Source: Meghimatium bilineatum (Eukaryota; Mollusca; Gastropoda; Stylommatophora; Philomycidae). Taken from it: a DNA stretch of 64,000 nt. This document shows, one piece after another, positions 38,703 to 48,119 of the stretch. Location of the stretch: assembly GCA_034231615.1 (NCBI GenBank), contig CM067311.1:11177212-11241211 (forward strand), in the 5' to 3' direction. The stretch's first letter is position 1; every line of letters begins with the position of its first letter. A model generated the notes under the pieces. The model was not told the origin of the DNA, ran no database searches, and saw only the letters and a list, made by a program, of their open reading frames with translations. Made by a program: the position numbers and the translations under genes.

Positions 38703-39188
38703 TCAAATACAAGAATCTGCAAAAGTTTTGTAACTATTGAGTGGTGTCATAAAGTTCAAGAATCTGCAAGAGTTTTGTAACTATTGAGTGGTGTCATAAA
38801 GTTCAAGAATCTGCAAGAGTTTTGTTTTGTAACTATTGAGTTGTGTCATAAAGTTCAAAAATCTGCAAGAGTTTTGTTTTGGTAACTATTGAGTGGTGTC
38901 ATAAAGTTCAAGAATCTGCAAGAGTTTTGTTTTGTAACTATTGAGTGGTGTCATAAAGTTCAAGAATCTGCAAGAGTTTTGTAACTATTGAGTGGTGTCA
39001 TAAAGTTCAAAAATCTGCAAGAGTTTTGTTTTGGTAACTATTGTTTGAGTGGTGTCATAAAGTTCAAGAATCTGCAAGAGTTTTGTTTTGTAACTATTGA
39101 GTGGTGTCATAAAGTTCAAGAATCTGCAAGAGTTTTGTTTTGTAACTATTGCCAGTGGTGTCATAAAGTTCAAGAATCTGCAAGAGTT
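38703..39188. repeat. 47-55 bp minisatellite, ~10 copies
   Basis: Unit: gagtggtgtcataaagttca, then agaatctgcaagagttttgt and aactatt. Length variation comes from a ttttg(t) duplication and a tttg insertion. Open frames of 75 codons on both strands result from period lengths that happen to keep frame. Confidence 0.95.
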
Positions 39189-39484
39189 GGGATGGGACAA
39201 TGTGAAAGTCATTGATTGTATGCACCAGCTGGTATTAAATTAGACAAATAAACTCACAAATTATTTCCTTTAATTTTTACGTCTATTAAATCTAATTTTT
39301 ACAAAATACTTTTACCTTTATTTTTGTGGTCAATTTTAACATCAACATGGTGGTATAAATGAGACACAGCCGACAGCCATTCTGTCAACAAGGTTTCCAC
39401 TAAAATAATTGTATTTGTTTTCAAAGGTATCAAATAAATCGGCAACACAACACGTATCTGTTCTCTGGACTTAAAAAAATATGT
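39189..39484. other. unannotated AT-rich spacer
   Basis: No recognised feature. Confidence 0.5.
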
Positions 39485-39625
39485 TTCTCTTCTTTTGCGT
39501 TCATCTCAAACTCCTGATTGTCAGTAGGATATAGCTCAGAGAAAAGAATGTATTGCATCACAATTTACAGCATTGCTGTGATATCTAGTCTGTGCTTTTC
39601 TGCCTGACACATCCGACTTCACAAC
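39485..39625 (-). mobile_element. SINE-like element B, truncated
   Basis: cttcttttgcgttcatctc, actcctgattgtcagtagga, agaatgtattgcatcacaat, ttacagcattgctgtgat, then cctgacacatccgacttca. It stops there. Confidence 0.7.
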
Positions 39626-39679
39626 GAATTGCACAGGGCAATAGGGCAATGGATCGAGCTGATGTTTTGAACTCCATAA

Positions 39680-39839
39680 AACCCGCAGAAGATGGATGTG
39701 TCGGGCCATTGGTGCAAATAAAACGGCGACACAGCACATATCCATTCTCTGAACTACATCCTGCTGGAAATCTAGTAGGACCATGCTCCTGCTACAAGAG
39801 AGATACAGCGGGAGTTTGAGAATGAACGATGAAGAAGAA
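39680..39839 (+). mobile_element. SINE-like element A with 11-bp TSD
   Basis: A well-preserved 160-bp copy. Flanked by GAACTCCATAA at 39669-39679 and 39840-39850. It contains the internal dyad TAGGACCATGCTCCTGCTA. Confidence 0.92.
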
Positions 39840-40099
39840 GAACTCCATAAGAAATATAGCACACAAGAGTGAGTCTGGTGGGGATAATGATTTCTTTTCA
39901 ATGTCCAGGATTAAAGATGAGGGTTTGAAATGTGGTGTTGATAAAAGTGAATATTTTAGAGGGCGTAGAAAAATGATGGTCAACCAGAAGAGGACCGGTA
40001 CTGAGAGCAGAAGTTTAATGGCAGATACACTCAGGTAGAGATCGGAGCAACTATGAACATGTCCAGTTTGCAGTGATGATCAGACGACTAACTAACTAA

Positions 40100-40260
40100 G
40101 TAACTATCTGACCCATACGATTTCAGCATAGCTTCTGTGTCACTTTGATCTCCTATAGGATGGGACAGCCAACTCCAATCCCAAAACCTCCTTTAGTCAA
40201 CTCTTACAACATGAATGGCAAATAACAGTGTCTTTGCTCCCCTTTCCAGCCCCAGCAACA
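40100..40260 (-). mobile_element. SINE-like element B, distal part
   Basis: Only the distal modules: cgatttcagcatagcttctg, cctataggatgggacagcc, tttagtcaactcttacaac and aacagtgtctttgctcc. Confidence 0.65.
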
Positions 40261-40506
40261 CATGGGTTGTTAATGGAGTTTTACTTTAATCTTCAGATAA
40301 CGATTGCTGTATGTCTGGCATTGTATCTTATGGGCAAGTTTACCAGATGACTTTTTAACTCAACTCGCTATGGCTGTCCCTCAACTTTTGTGGCTTACAA
40401 CTTGATGGCAATATTTACATCTTCCTGTCCGACTTCAGAATGACACTTTTCATGATTTAGTCACCCTCATTCAATGATACTTATAAAATAATACTTTTTT
40501 TGGTAT

Positions 40507-40665
40507 CTTCTTCTTCTTCAGCGTACATTCTCAAACTCCCGCTGAATTCTCCTGTAGTAGGACATGGCCTTCTAGATTTCTAGCAGAATGTAGTCCAGAG
40601 AATGGAAATGCGTTGTGTCGCCATTTTATTTGCGCCAATGGCCCGAGACATCTGTCTTTGGCGGC
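40507..40665 (-). mobile_element. SINE-like element A with 9-bp TSD
   Basis: Full copy, cttcttcttcttcagcgtac to ctgtctttggcggc. Flanked by TTTTGGTAT at 40498-40506 and 40666-40674. Confidence 0.9.
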
Positions 40666-40674
40666 TTTTGGTAT

Positions 40675-41151
40675 AATAAGCTTCAGTGGTTATTATGAGC
40701 ATGTGCCAAATATCTATCTATTGTTATTTTCACTTGTGCAGTTAAGAGTCGATGGGAGGAAGTTGAAGTTACCTGTCTTTGGCCATTAGCTTCACATTGT
40801 CCATCGTCAGCCCGTTTTTCATGGCTTCTTTGATTGTCTCCATCATTTAATTCAACAAATGGGATTTCAACCCGATCCACTCAGATGGCCCCCACATACT
40901 TCACAACTTGAGCTAAAAATCATCTCTAAAAATGATGCGATTTCAGTCAAGGCATCAAACGTATATTCTCATGCTACTACGAATATGGACCAGTCAATTG
41001 ACACACAGACAACAACAACACACGCACTGTACAGGTATATAAATTCCTCAAGAACTACATAGGCCTACATTAAACATTAGTAATATGTCTTTTGGCACAT
41101 TAAGAGCTTTATGCCAAAAAAAAGGTACTACCAAGACCAATTAAATAATAA
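40675..41151. other. unannotated spacer
   Basis: Nothing recognised. Short open frames on both strands lack motifs. Confidence 0.5.
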
Positions 41152-41291
41152 CCATCGAAGATGGATGTGTCGGCCATCGGCGCAAATATCCATTCTCAGG
41201 ACTACATCCTGACGGAAATCTAGTAGGACCATGGTCCTGTTACAAGGGAGTTCCAGCAGGAGTTTGAGAATGAATGATGAAGAAGAAGAAT
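41152..41291 (+). mobile_element. SINE-like element A, internally deleted
   Basis: Starts ccatcgaagatggatgtg and ends gatgaagaagaagaa, but the segment normally between gcgcaaat and atccattctc (aaaacggcgacacaacgc) is missing. It lies directly against a LINE end. Confidence 0.8.
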
Positions 41292-41565
41292 AAGACCTAT
41301 AACCCATTAGGGTTGCAGTAGTGGCACACTGGATACATCAGCACAAAAAAGCTCTCCAAACAACTCTATCCTCAGCCGTTTGGAGGAGTGTAGAAAAATA
41401 ACGCCTAGACCATTCCTTGATGTTTCAATACAGAATTTTCTGTCCTCTTCTCCATCCACCCTCGACTGCTCCTTGCACAATAATTTTATAAAGAGAATCA
41501 TATCTCGTTATATGTCTAAACCAAATAAGTTTACGTTATTTCACCGCTGCCAAAAGTGGTTATTG
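41292..41565 (-). mobile_element. RTE-like LINE 3' end
   Basis: Minus-strand frames read VEGG/WRRGQKI, NIKEWSRR and AEDRVVWRAF across shifts, the same C-terminal family as the copy at 35105-35271. Its terminal cccattagggttgcagtag corresponds to cccttcagggtcttggggt there. Confidence 0.7.
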
Positions 41566-42949
41566 ATATGACCACAAGTTTTTTTTATTTCCAGCCTGTT
41601 AAATAGTCCCTATAGGCCTATTTGTCGTATGTTCTGGCTAATTCTTACAGATGTCTATAGCACTTCTTTTCAAAAGCCAGAGTCCTTCTTTCAGTGTCGG
41701 CATTGAGTGTCCAATTTTCACATTAATTGTCCACCCAAACCTAAATACTTGATTACCGCCTCTACGGAGACTGACACCCGGGGACATGATTTGGCCTTAA
41801 ATTCCAAAGGCACAATGGGTAATAAATCGTCGCAGCGTAGAGTCAATACACATATGTCACCTGGCTAAAAATATGAAGGCTATTACGGGCTAAGGAAGCC
41901 CACCCGAATAACAGGCATGCCGAAATCGGGGAGGGGGGTGGGGGGGGTCCACGGAAAAGTTGTTTTTTTTAAATGACAGCTCATTTGAATTTTCAACTTG
42001 TTATTATGAACGTCGCATCATTGGAACGAGAGTTAACAATGGATAATGGGGGTGTTCTGAAACAGCTGCTTCTTGAACGCATGTTGAATGCAGATGCCAC
42101 GATTGATGGCTCAGATTGAATAATTTGGCAGGTAGAATTGAGAAGAATCGGTTGGTTACACAAACGCTCAGCACACGTACACTTCATCATCTGCTTAGGG
42201 AGAATGAGCACCGATTGGTTTGCATAGAGTTGCAATGATGTCAGTACATAAACCGATGTGTGAATTAAGTTTGAAGTACTAGGGTTATTCTTAAGTCTCA
42301 ATCACATTTTGAATACTGGTCATCATTATTTATTACTTTCAACATATCGCACAAATTTCGAAAGTATCTGCTAAACGCCATATTTCGTGGACACAGCCAT
42401 ATTGGTTGCGCTAGATTTAGTACTACTGTTGTCACATTATTGGACAATCATAACAAATTAGATGATCCTAAAAATTGGTCACCAAGAAATTCCACAAATG
42501 AATTTTAAACAACATACAAACTTGTCAGTTGTGGCCAGGCCAGGTAGTATAACACAATAGAGCTTGCAATATGTGATACATCTTGAAAGTTGAGGCAGGG
42601 GGAAATGACATTTGTTGTGATTGACAATTGGGTTTTGTAAACTTGAGTCTTACTGTTGTTTGAATGTACGATTGGACAGTAGAAAGAATGTGATGCAGTA
42701 ATTGTGAATGGCATTATTATGTGTGAGCACACAGAGATCAGATTTTCTTTCCTGATGTATTAGACATAATTCATTCATGTGATCATCATAGAAGGGAAAA
42801 AATGTTTGCATTCTGATTGTATTACAGGGATTCTCCAGCCTGTACAAATGTTCTTGTTTCTTGTGAGATGTAGACTTTTCTCATATTTGTGTGTGTGTTC
42901 TTTTTATTTAAAAAAATGTTATTTGTTATGACAGCAATGCGAAGCTTCT
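41566..42949. other. unannotated spacer with an inverted piece of repeat D and G-tracts
   Basis: At 41883-41932 ggctaaggaagcccacccg and ggcatgccgaaatcgggg are the reverse complement of part of repeat D (36060-36110). Adjacent G-runs (41931-41949) form four or more tracts of G. The remainder to 42949 shows no gene or family that I know. Open frames up to 102 codons have no motif. Confidence 0.5.
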
Positions 42950-43165
42950 CATCACCGTAATTCATTCCTCAAACACTTGCCAGTTTGCAGGATGTTGTCG
43001 AGAGAATGGAATGTATTGTGCCATGGTTTACAGATTGGCTGAAATATCTTCACATTTTTGCCTGCTAACAATCAGCATGGTTTGTGACAGTCCACAGACC
43101 TCCTTAATCACCTCTTCAGATATGCCATTCTTTCCAGTATGGACCCTGGAGAAGAATAGTCTTTG
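42950..43165 (-). mobile_element. SINE-like element B copy
   Basis: Diverged: gtaattcattcctcaaacac, tttgcaggatgttgtcgag, agaatggaatgtattgtgcc, ttgcctgctaacaatcag, then ttaatcacctcttcagatatgc. Confidence 0.6.
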
Positions 43166-43204
43166 TTTTCTAAAGATTTCTTGTTAATTTCACTTTTAAA
43201 CTCC

Positions 43205-43283
43205 ATAGGTTTAACAGGAAGTAGTCCAGCGAATGGAATGGTTTATAGCTTTGCTGTGATATATGCGCTTTTCGGCCTGATAA
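43205..43283 (-). mobile_element. SINE-like element B, left half (split by DNA transposon)
   Basis: Reads taacaggaagtagtccagcg, aatggaatggtttatagc, tttgctgtgatatatgcgc and ttttcggcctgataa, then stops at the CACTG terminus of the transposon. The other half resumes at 45483. Confidence 0.8.
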
Positions 43284-43367
43284 CACTGCGCAACACATAA
43301 AAAATTACAGACATGAAAATAATCCTTTCCTACTGAAAATGTGGTGAGAAAAACGAATATCACATTA
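43284..43367 (+). repeat. left terminal inverted repeat of the 2.2-kb transposon
   Basis: Outer 12 bp and an inner about 39-bp block match the reverse complement of 45391-45482. The middle part is loosely conserved. Confidence 0.85.
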
Positions 43368-43645
43368 AAAATTCTCAGTTTGCTCTTATTGTTGTGATAT
43401 TCCTTGTTTATTGTGTCGAAAAAAGTGGAAAATTTTTCTAACGAAAATTTTATTCAGCGACGAATGCATGTTGACACCGTGCGACTTCTCTCAATGGCCG
43501 CTATATTGTTTAAATCGTGTGTTGATGTAAAAAACAAACCACATATTTCAACATGTGTATATAATTAATATTTTCAAGTAGTATATATATATTTTATTTT
43601 CCAGTGCTATAAATGTCTGAATTTGTATAAAGATTGGATTCCATA

Positions 43646-43745
43646 ATGTCACGAAAGTGCGTTAATAGTGCTAACAATTTTTGCTATGTTTGTGGCGAGG
43701 GGATGTTGTCGTCTCAAAAACAGAAAATTACACCTTTAATTAAAA
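43646..43745 (+). pseudogene. out-of-frame N-terminal segment of the transposase
   Basis: Starts ATG and contains NNFCYVCGE, then continues to about codon 32 before running out of register at actgcatgccatatc. The following frame (from about 43750) carries the continuation of the family (YHLYFGCKIGDQDKPWAPH). The offset is 2 mod 3, as a small insertion (for example 5 bp) or deletion would cause. A tiny intron is less likely because no GT-AG pair fits well. Confidence 0.6.
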
Positions 43746-43749
43746 CTGC

Positions 43750-45321
43750 ATGCCATATCATCTTTACTTCGGCTGTAAGATAGGTGATCAAGACAAACCC
43801 TGGGCACCTCACATTTGCTGTATTACATGTACTGTGAAACTCTGTGGTTGGCTGAATGGCAAAGTGCGGTCAATGCCTTTCGCGATTCCTATGATATGGA
43901 GAGAGCCGAGAGATCATGTAAGTGACTGCTATTTTTGTATGGTGCCTCCTCTCCAACACGGAATATCTAAAAAGAAGAAGTTGACTTTGAATTACCCCAA
44001 TATTCCATCAGCTATACGACCAGTACCACATGGAAAAGATCTGCCTGTTCCTACCTCACCCAACCAGAAAGTTATAGAGCTTGATGCAGATTGTGGTCAA
44101 GAAATACAACCTGAGTTTGAACAGGAAGATACTCAATTCACACCAATAGGTTCTGTTGATATTCTACATAGAATTTCTCAAAATGAACTAAGTGACTTAA
44201 TTCGAGATCTTGACTTATCTAAAACAAAAGCTGAACTTCTTGCATCAAGACTTCAGCAGTGGAATCTCCTGGATAAAAATGTTAAGGTGTCTATGTACAG
44301 AGAACGTCAGAAATCTCTAACTCCATTTTTCACAATGAATAATAGCATTGTTGCTTGCCATGATGTTAATGGGCTTATGGAAGCTTTGAAAATAGAGCAC
44401 ATACAACAAGAGTGGAGGTTATTCATTGACTCATCAAAGTTAAGTTTGAAAGCAGTTTTGCTACACAATGGCAATTCATTACCTTCTATCCCTATATGCC
44501 ATGCTGTCCACATGAAGGAGACTTATGAAAATATGAAATTACTTCTTAAAGCAATAAAATATGATGATCATCAGTGGCAGATTTGTGCAGACTTGAAGGT
44601 TATTGCAATTTTACTTGGCATGCAATTACGTTACACAAAATATTGTTGCTTTCTGTGTGAATGGGACAGTCGACAGAGAACTTCTCATTACATTAGGAAA
44701 ACTTGGCCTGATAGGAAGGTTATGGAGCCTGGTGAAAAGAATGTACAGCAACTTTCTTTGGTTGATAGAAATAAAATAATTCTACCTCCTCTTCATATTA
44801 AATTGGGGCTAATGAAGAACTTTATCATGGGCATGAATAGGGAGGGAGAGGCATTTAAGTACTTGAGGAAAAAATTTCATTACCTTAGTGATGGTAAAAT
44901 AAAGGAAGGATTATTTGTAGGCCCACAGATAAGGGAACTGTTGAAAGATGAGCATTTTGATGCCATTATTCATGGGAATGAGAAAGGTGCATGGCAATCT
45001 TTCAAATGTGCTGTACAAAATTTCCTGGGCAATCATAGAAGTGAGAACTATCCTGTTGCTATTAATGAACTTCTGACAGCATATCAACAATTAGGTTGCA
45101 ACATGTCACTTAAGATCCACTTCCTGGATTCTCATCTTGATTTCTTCCCTCCAAATTGTGGTGCAGTAAGTGATGAACATGGGGAGCGTTTCCACCAAGA
45201 CATTGCATTGATGGAAAAAAGGTACCAGGGTAAGTGGAATACATCCATGCTTGCTGACTACTGCTGGAATGTCACAAGAGAAGCTCCAGAATTGGTATAC
45301 AAGAGGAAAAGGAAACACTAA
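43750..45321 (+). CDS. putative transposase of the CACTG-ended transposon
   Basis: A 523-codon frame, by far the longest on this strand, belonging to a protein family widespread but unnamed in invertebrate genomes. Visible order: Cys-rich N-terminus (C23, C24, C27, C60-x2-C63), a conserved stretch LNYPNIPSAIRPVPHGKDLP (about 80-99), then a core with EWRLFIDSSKLSLKAVLLHN (Asp227), ICADLKV (Asp281), YCCFLCEWDSR (C300-x2-C303), PPLHIKLG (His349) and SDEHGERFHQD (Glu476/Glu479). The two Asp, C-x2-C and Glu order would suit an RNase H-fold DDE transposase with a zinc-binding insertion. This is a proposal from motif order, not proof. The frame probably should begin upstream: an ATG at 43646 starts a segment with CYVCG (a further zinc-finger half) in another frame, broken at about 43738. 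So this copy is likely N-terminally frameshifted and possibly inactive. The stop lies about 70 bp before the right inverted repeat. Confidence 0.8.
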   Translation: MPYHLYFGCKIGDQDKPWAPHICCITCTVKLCGWLNGKVRSMPFAIPMIWREPRDHVSDCYFCMVPPLQHGISKKKKLTLNYPNIPSAIRPVPHGKDLPVPTSPNQKVIELDADCGQEIQPEFEQEDTQFTPIGSVDILHRISQNELSDLIRDLDLSKTKAELLASRLQQWNLLDKNVKVSMYRERQKSLTPFFTMNNSIVACHDVNGLMEALKIEHIQQEWRLFIDSSKLSLKAVLLHNGNSLPSIPICHAVHMKETYENMKLLLKAIKYDDHQWQICADLKVIAILLGMQLRYTKYCCFLCEWDSRQRTSHYIRKTWPDRKVMEPGEKNVQQLSLVDRNKIILPPLHIKLGLMKNFIMGMNREGEAFKYLRKKFHYLSDGKIKEGLFVGPQIRELLKDEHFDAIIHGNEKGAWQSFKCAVQNFLGNHRSENYPVAINELLTAYQQLGCNMSLKIHFLDSHLDFFPPNCGAVSDEHGERFHQDIALMEKRYQGKWNTSMLADYCWNVTREAPELVYKRKRKH

Positions 45322-45390
45322 GAAATAGGATTTTTAATACAAATATTGAAATTACAATAACTCAAAAACTAAAGCTAATAAACATTTTCT

Positions 45391-45482
45391 GATGTCATAT
45401 TCGTTTTTCTCAACCCATTTTCAGTAGGAATTGACTAATTTTATACTTGTAAAAAAAAAAAACTTTTTTTTGTTGTGCAGTG
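45391..45482 (-). repeat. right terminal inverted repeat of the 2.2-kb transposon
   Basis: Reverse complement matches 43284-43367 in the outer 12 bp and the inner cctactgaaaatg...gagaaaaacgaatat block. It contains A and T runs of about 12 and 8 at 45451-45470. Confidence 0.85.
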
Positions 45483-45560
45483 ATAATCAGACCAGCATGT
45501 CTTCTGGGTCAATTTGACTCTATATGGAATGGGACAGTCTAAAGATATGAGCACAGGAGG
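45483..45560 (-). mobile_element. SINE-like element B, right half
   Basis: Continues the copy interrupted at 43283: accagcatgtcttctgggtc, aatttgactctatatggaa, tgggacagtct. The order and spacing are as in the intact copy at 31141-31397. Confidence 0.8.
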
Positions 45561-45621
45561 AAATTTTGTATTGGTCTTGCAGAATACCTTGGATGAGACA
45601 GATGTCTAATCTGAAATATCC

Positions 45622-45715
45622 AGTTTAGTAACAAGGCTTAATAACACAGTTTAGTAACAAGGCTTAATAACACAGTTTAGTAACAAGGCTTAGTAACACA
45701 GTTTAGTAACAAGAC
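45622..45715. repeat. 26-bp tandem repeat, ~4 copies
   Basis: Unit cagtttagtaacaaggctta followed by ataaca. The last copies vary (agtaac, aagactg). Confidence 0.9.
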
Positions 45716-45739
45716 TGTATATTAGAAGAGAAAGATTTG

Positions 45740-45864
45740 TAGGGGTTTAACAATCCCCCCCCCCACCCCCTTAGGAAAATAGGACATGTCATTTCGTACT
45801 AGAATACTAGTAAATCAAAGGGCAATTTCCTCACCTCCCTCCTTAGCGATTGTCCCAAAAAAAT

Positions 45865-45961
<97 letters not shown>

Positions 45962-46060
45962 TAATTTTTGTTGTAGAGAGCTCCTCTTAAAGCTATATCT
46001 ACGTCCTTGTTTATTAAGAGTTTGTTTGAGAACCCCAGGAATTGCGAGCGATTAGCTCTT
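45740..46060 (+). repeat. dispersed repeat with C-tract and (AT)n core
   Basis: C-run at 45756-45771, then aggacatgtcatttcgtac, tagaatactagtaaatc and agggcaatttcc, then about 90 bp of (AT)n at 45867-45957, then agctatatctacgtcc. A second copy with the same order lies at 62855-63540. The frame reading MSFRTRILVNQRAISSPP is a by-product, though its counterpart MPLSTRNLVKRRAISNPP is similar because the DNA is. Confidence 0.6.
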
Positions 46061-46298
46061 ACTTCCTATGTGCAGTGGGGGTGGTTTTCCTGAGCTTTCT
46101 TTCATACACAGGAGACTTCAGCTTTTGGCTTAGTGCAATTCCTATTGAAGGAGCCTTCAACTCAGAGACACCCACAAACGCAACCGCATGCGTGTTTAGC
46201 AAGAGTAACTAAGTATATTTATTATTGGTAGCATATTCTATTCAGAATGTAGCAAACCCAGAATTATATAAGTACATTAGTACCATGTACCACATTAC

Positions 46299-46640
46299 TA
46301 ATTCACATATACAACAAATAGGTGTACTGTCATGAACAAGAAATTATTGTCTTATCATGTACAACAAATAGTTGTACTGTCATGAATAACAAATTATTGC
46401 CTTATTAGGTACAATAAATAGTTGTGCTGTCATGAACAACAAATTATTGCCTTATTATGTACAACAAATAGTTGTACTGACATGTACAACAAATTATTGC
46501 CTTATCGTGTACAACACATAATTGTACTGTATGGAAAACAAATTATAGCCTTATGTACAACAAATAGTTGTACTGTTATGAATAACAAATTATTGCCTTA
46601 TCAAGTACAACAAATAGTTGTACTGTCATGAATAAAGAAG
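46299..46640. repeat. ~50-bp minisatellite with hairpin in each unit
   Basis: About seven imperfect units: atgtacaacaaatagttgta, then ctgtcatgaacaacaaatta and ttgccttatc. Each unit contains GTACAAC-AAATA-GTTGTAC, a perfect 7-bp-arm inverted repeat with a 5-nt loop, better kept than the rest. Decayed copies continue to about 46840. Confidence 0.9.
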
Positions 46641-46851
46641 TATTACTTTGCTGAGGTACCACAAATAGTTAGTTGTACAGTGGAGTCCCATTGTACCAAA
46701 TTCCTTTAGAACAAAATTTCCTATTTAACAACACTTTTCAAAATCATCATTCCTGACCAATTTGTGATGAAATTCCACTTTGCTGTCATGAAGAGCAAAT
46801 TACCTTGTCAGGTACAACAAATAGTTGTACCTTAATGAATAATAATAAACC

Positions 46852-47130
46852 CATAACCCATCAGGGTTTTAGGGGTGTCACTTGAGACATTTGGTGCAGA
46901 AAGATCTCCACGCATTTCTATCCTCTACCATCCTGGCGAGTTTGGAAACTTTACACCCTATCCAATCCTTGATATTATCCAGCCATATTTTCTGCTTTCC
47001 ACCTCATCTTCTTCCACCCTCCACCGTACCTTCAAGAACATATCTTGTCATTGAGGAATGTCTCATCATGTGCTCAAACCACCAGAGTTTACGAAGTTTC
47101 ATGATTATTAACAGTGCTTAATTATCGGCT
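46852..47130 (-). mobile_element. RTE-like LINE 3' end
   Basis: Minus-strand translation: WWFEHMMRHSSMTRYVLEGT, then VEGGRRxxKQKIWLDNIKDW and a C-terminal EDRNAW. It ends at cccataacccatcagggttt on the plus strand like the copies at 35105 and 41292, next to an (AAT)n stretch. Confidence 0.75.
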
Positions 47131-47960
47131 TGAAGTCAATGGTCTTCAGGATGTCATTTTCTATGCTCATGAGTGAAAGCCAGTTCAAACGATGATATCC
47201 CATTGTACTACGAAGCTGATTTTTTAAATAAGTTTGAATCTTGAAAAATAAAGTTCTCCTGTACAGTTGCTTACCATCATGCACATGAACACTGAGTGCA
47301 ATTTCAATGTTCGGGAAAAAAAACAGATTTTAAATTGTCCAAAATTATTTTTCTGTACAGTGCAGGGAGAGTCTCACAATTTTCATCAAGAGCCATGTAA
47401 TGCTTGAGATGTTCACATTCATTTAAAAGGTCGTCATAACTCAAGTCCTTGTGGTACGTATTGGCAAGATGTTCGCATTTTTTCTTTAGTGCATCAGAAG
47501 TAATGGTTTTTAATTCACTCAAGAAAGAAAACAGAATTCCAATTTGTGAATACGCCTCTGCACGTCTTGTTAGTTCAACTATTAAAGTGTCCAGAATAGG
47601 GAGGAATGATTCTACCTTGAACTTTTCAGACTTATTTAGAAGTAACTCTTCTCCTGGCCTATCATACCTACTAAAACGCACACTTCAGGTTCGTTCTCTT
47701 TTTTTTCCATCACTTTAATCGGCATCTGGACACATACTCCTGGCTTTGAATTCATATTCAGTGAATTTGTCTCTAGTTTCTTGAAGATAGCTTTTCAGCG
47801 ATGATTTGTGGCAACTAGGATGTTCACATCCTTTGATTGTAAAACTTTGCTTGTTGTATTCATCCTTTCTAGAATGCCCTTCCAAAGAATTGTAAATGGT
47901 AAATGACATTCCTGAACATTGGTGCAGGTTCAAGGTTGGAAGTGATTAATAAACTTAAAG
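47130..47960 (-). pseudogene. hAT / ZMYM-like transposase remnant (DUF4371 + dimerisation)
   Basis: Three minus-strand frames follow one another. One is at 47715-47933 (a segment with CEHPSCHKSSLKSYLQETRD). One is at 47304-47681 (SRYDRPGEE, FLPILDTLIVELTRRAEAY and FLSELKTITSDALKKKCEHL). After a shift at about 47304, IEIALSVHVHDGKQLYRRTL and MGYHRLNWLSLMSIENDILK read through to about 47135. The last part is the hAT C-terminal dimerisation pattern (RLNxLxLMSIExDI). At least two frameshifts make it non-functional. The family assignment rests on this tail and the order of the preceding helical region. Confidence 0.75.
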
Positions 47961-48119
47961 GGCCTGTTCGCATATAAATACAAAATTATGAGATTTTTAT
48001 AAAATAATACTAAATTTTATACGGGTTTTCCGAAACCCAACAACATATTCGCATGGGGCCCCTATGCTCATGGGCCCCCGGGCAAATGCCCAACGGGCCT
48101 ATGCGTTAAGTCGGCATTG

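Larger units (their letters stand above)
43284..45482 (+). mobile_element. DNA transposon, CACTG termini, 4-bp TSD (CMC-like?)
   Basis: A 2199-bp unit whose ends are inverted repeats: left CACTGCGCAACA at 43284, right TGTTGTGCAGTG ending at 45482. It is flanked by ATAA at 43280-43283 and 45483-45486. A second, longer inverted block lies inside each end (43329-43367 and 45391-45428), with cctactgaaaatg and gagaaaaacgaatat shared. The unit interrupts element B, whose two halves rejoin on either side, so the limits are well supported. The single large frame inside encodes a 523-residue protein. CACTG ends, a 4-bp TSD and a C-x2-C following the second candidate Asp fit the CACTA/Mirage/Chapaev (CMC) group as I know it. 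That assignment is inference; a new superfamily or a non-autonomous passenger are alternatives. Confidence 0.88.

Noticed and set aside
38985..39215. Overlapping 75-codon frames on both strands
   Set aside because: They are created by a minisatellite whose unit lengths happen to preserve frame.
43646..43750. Small intron joining the two transposase frames
   Set aside because: No GT...AG pair in the short interval gives a sensible join. A small indel explains the offset more simply, though transcripts could overturn this.
44307..45318. Minus-strand frames of 68 and 70 codons
   Set aside because: They are antisense to the transposase coding region and have no independent support.
45786..46055. 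An 89-codon frame with long Tyr-Ile repeats
   Set aside because: It is translation of (AT)n within a dispersed repeat. The similar frame at 62856 is explained by DNA similarity of the two repeats.
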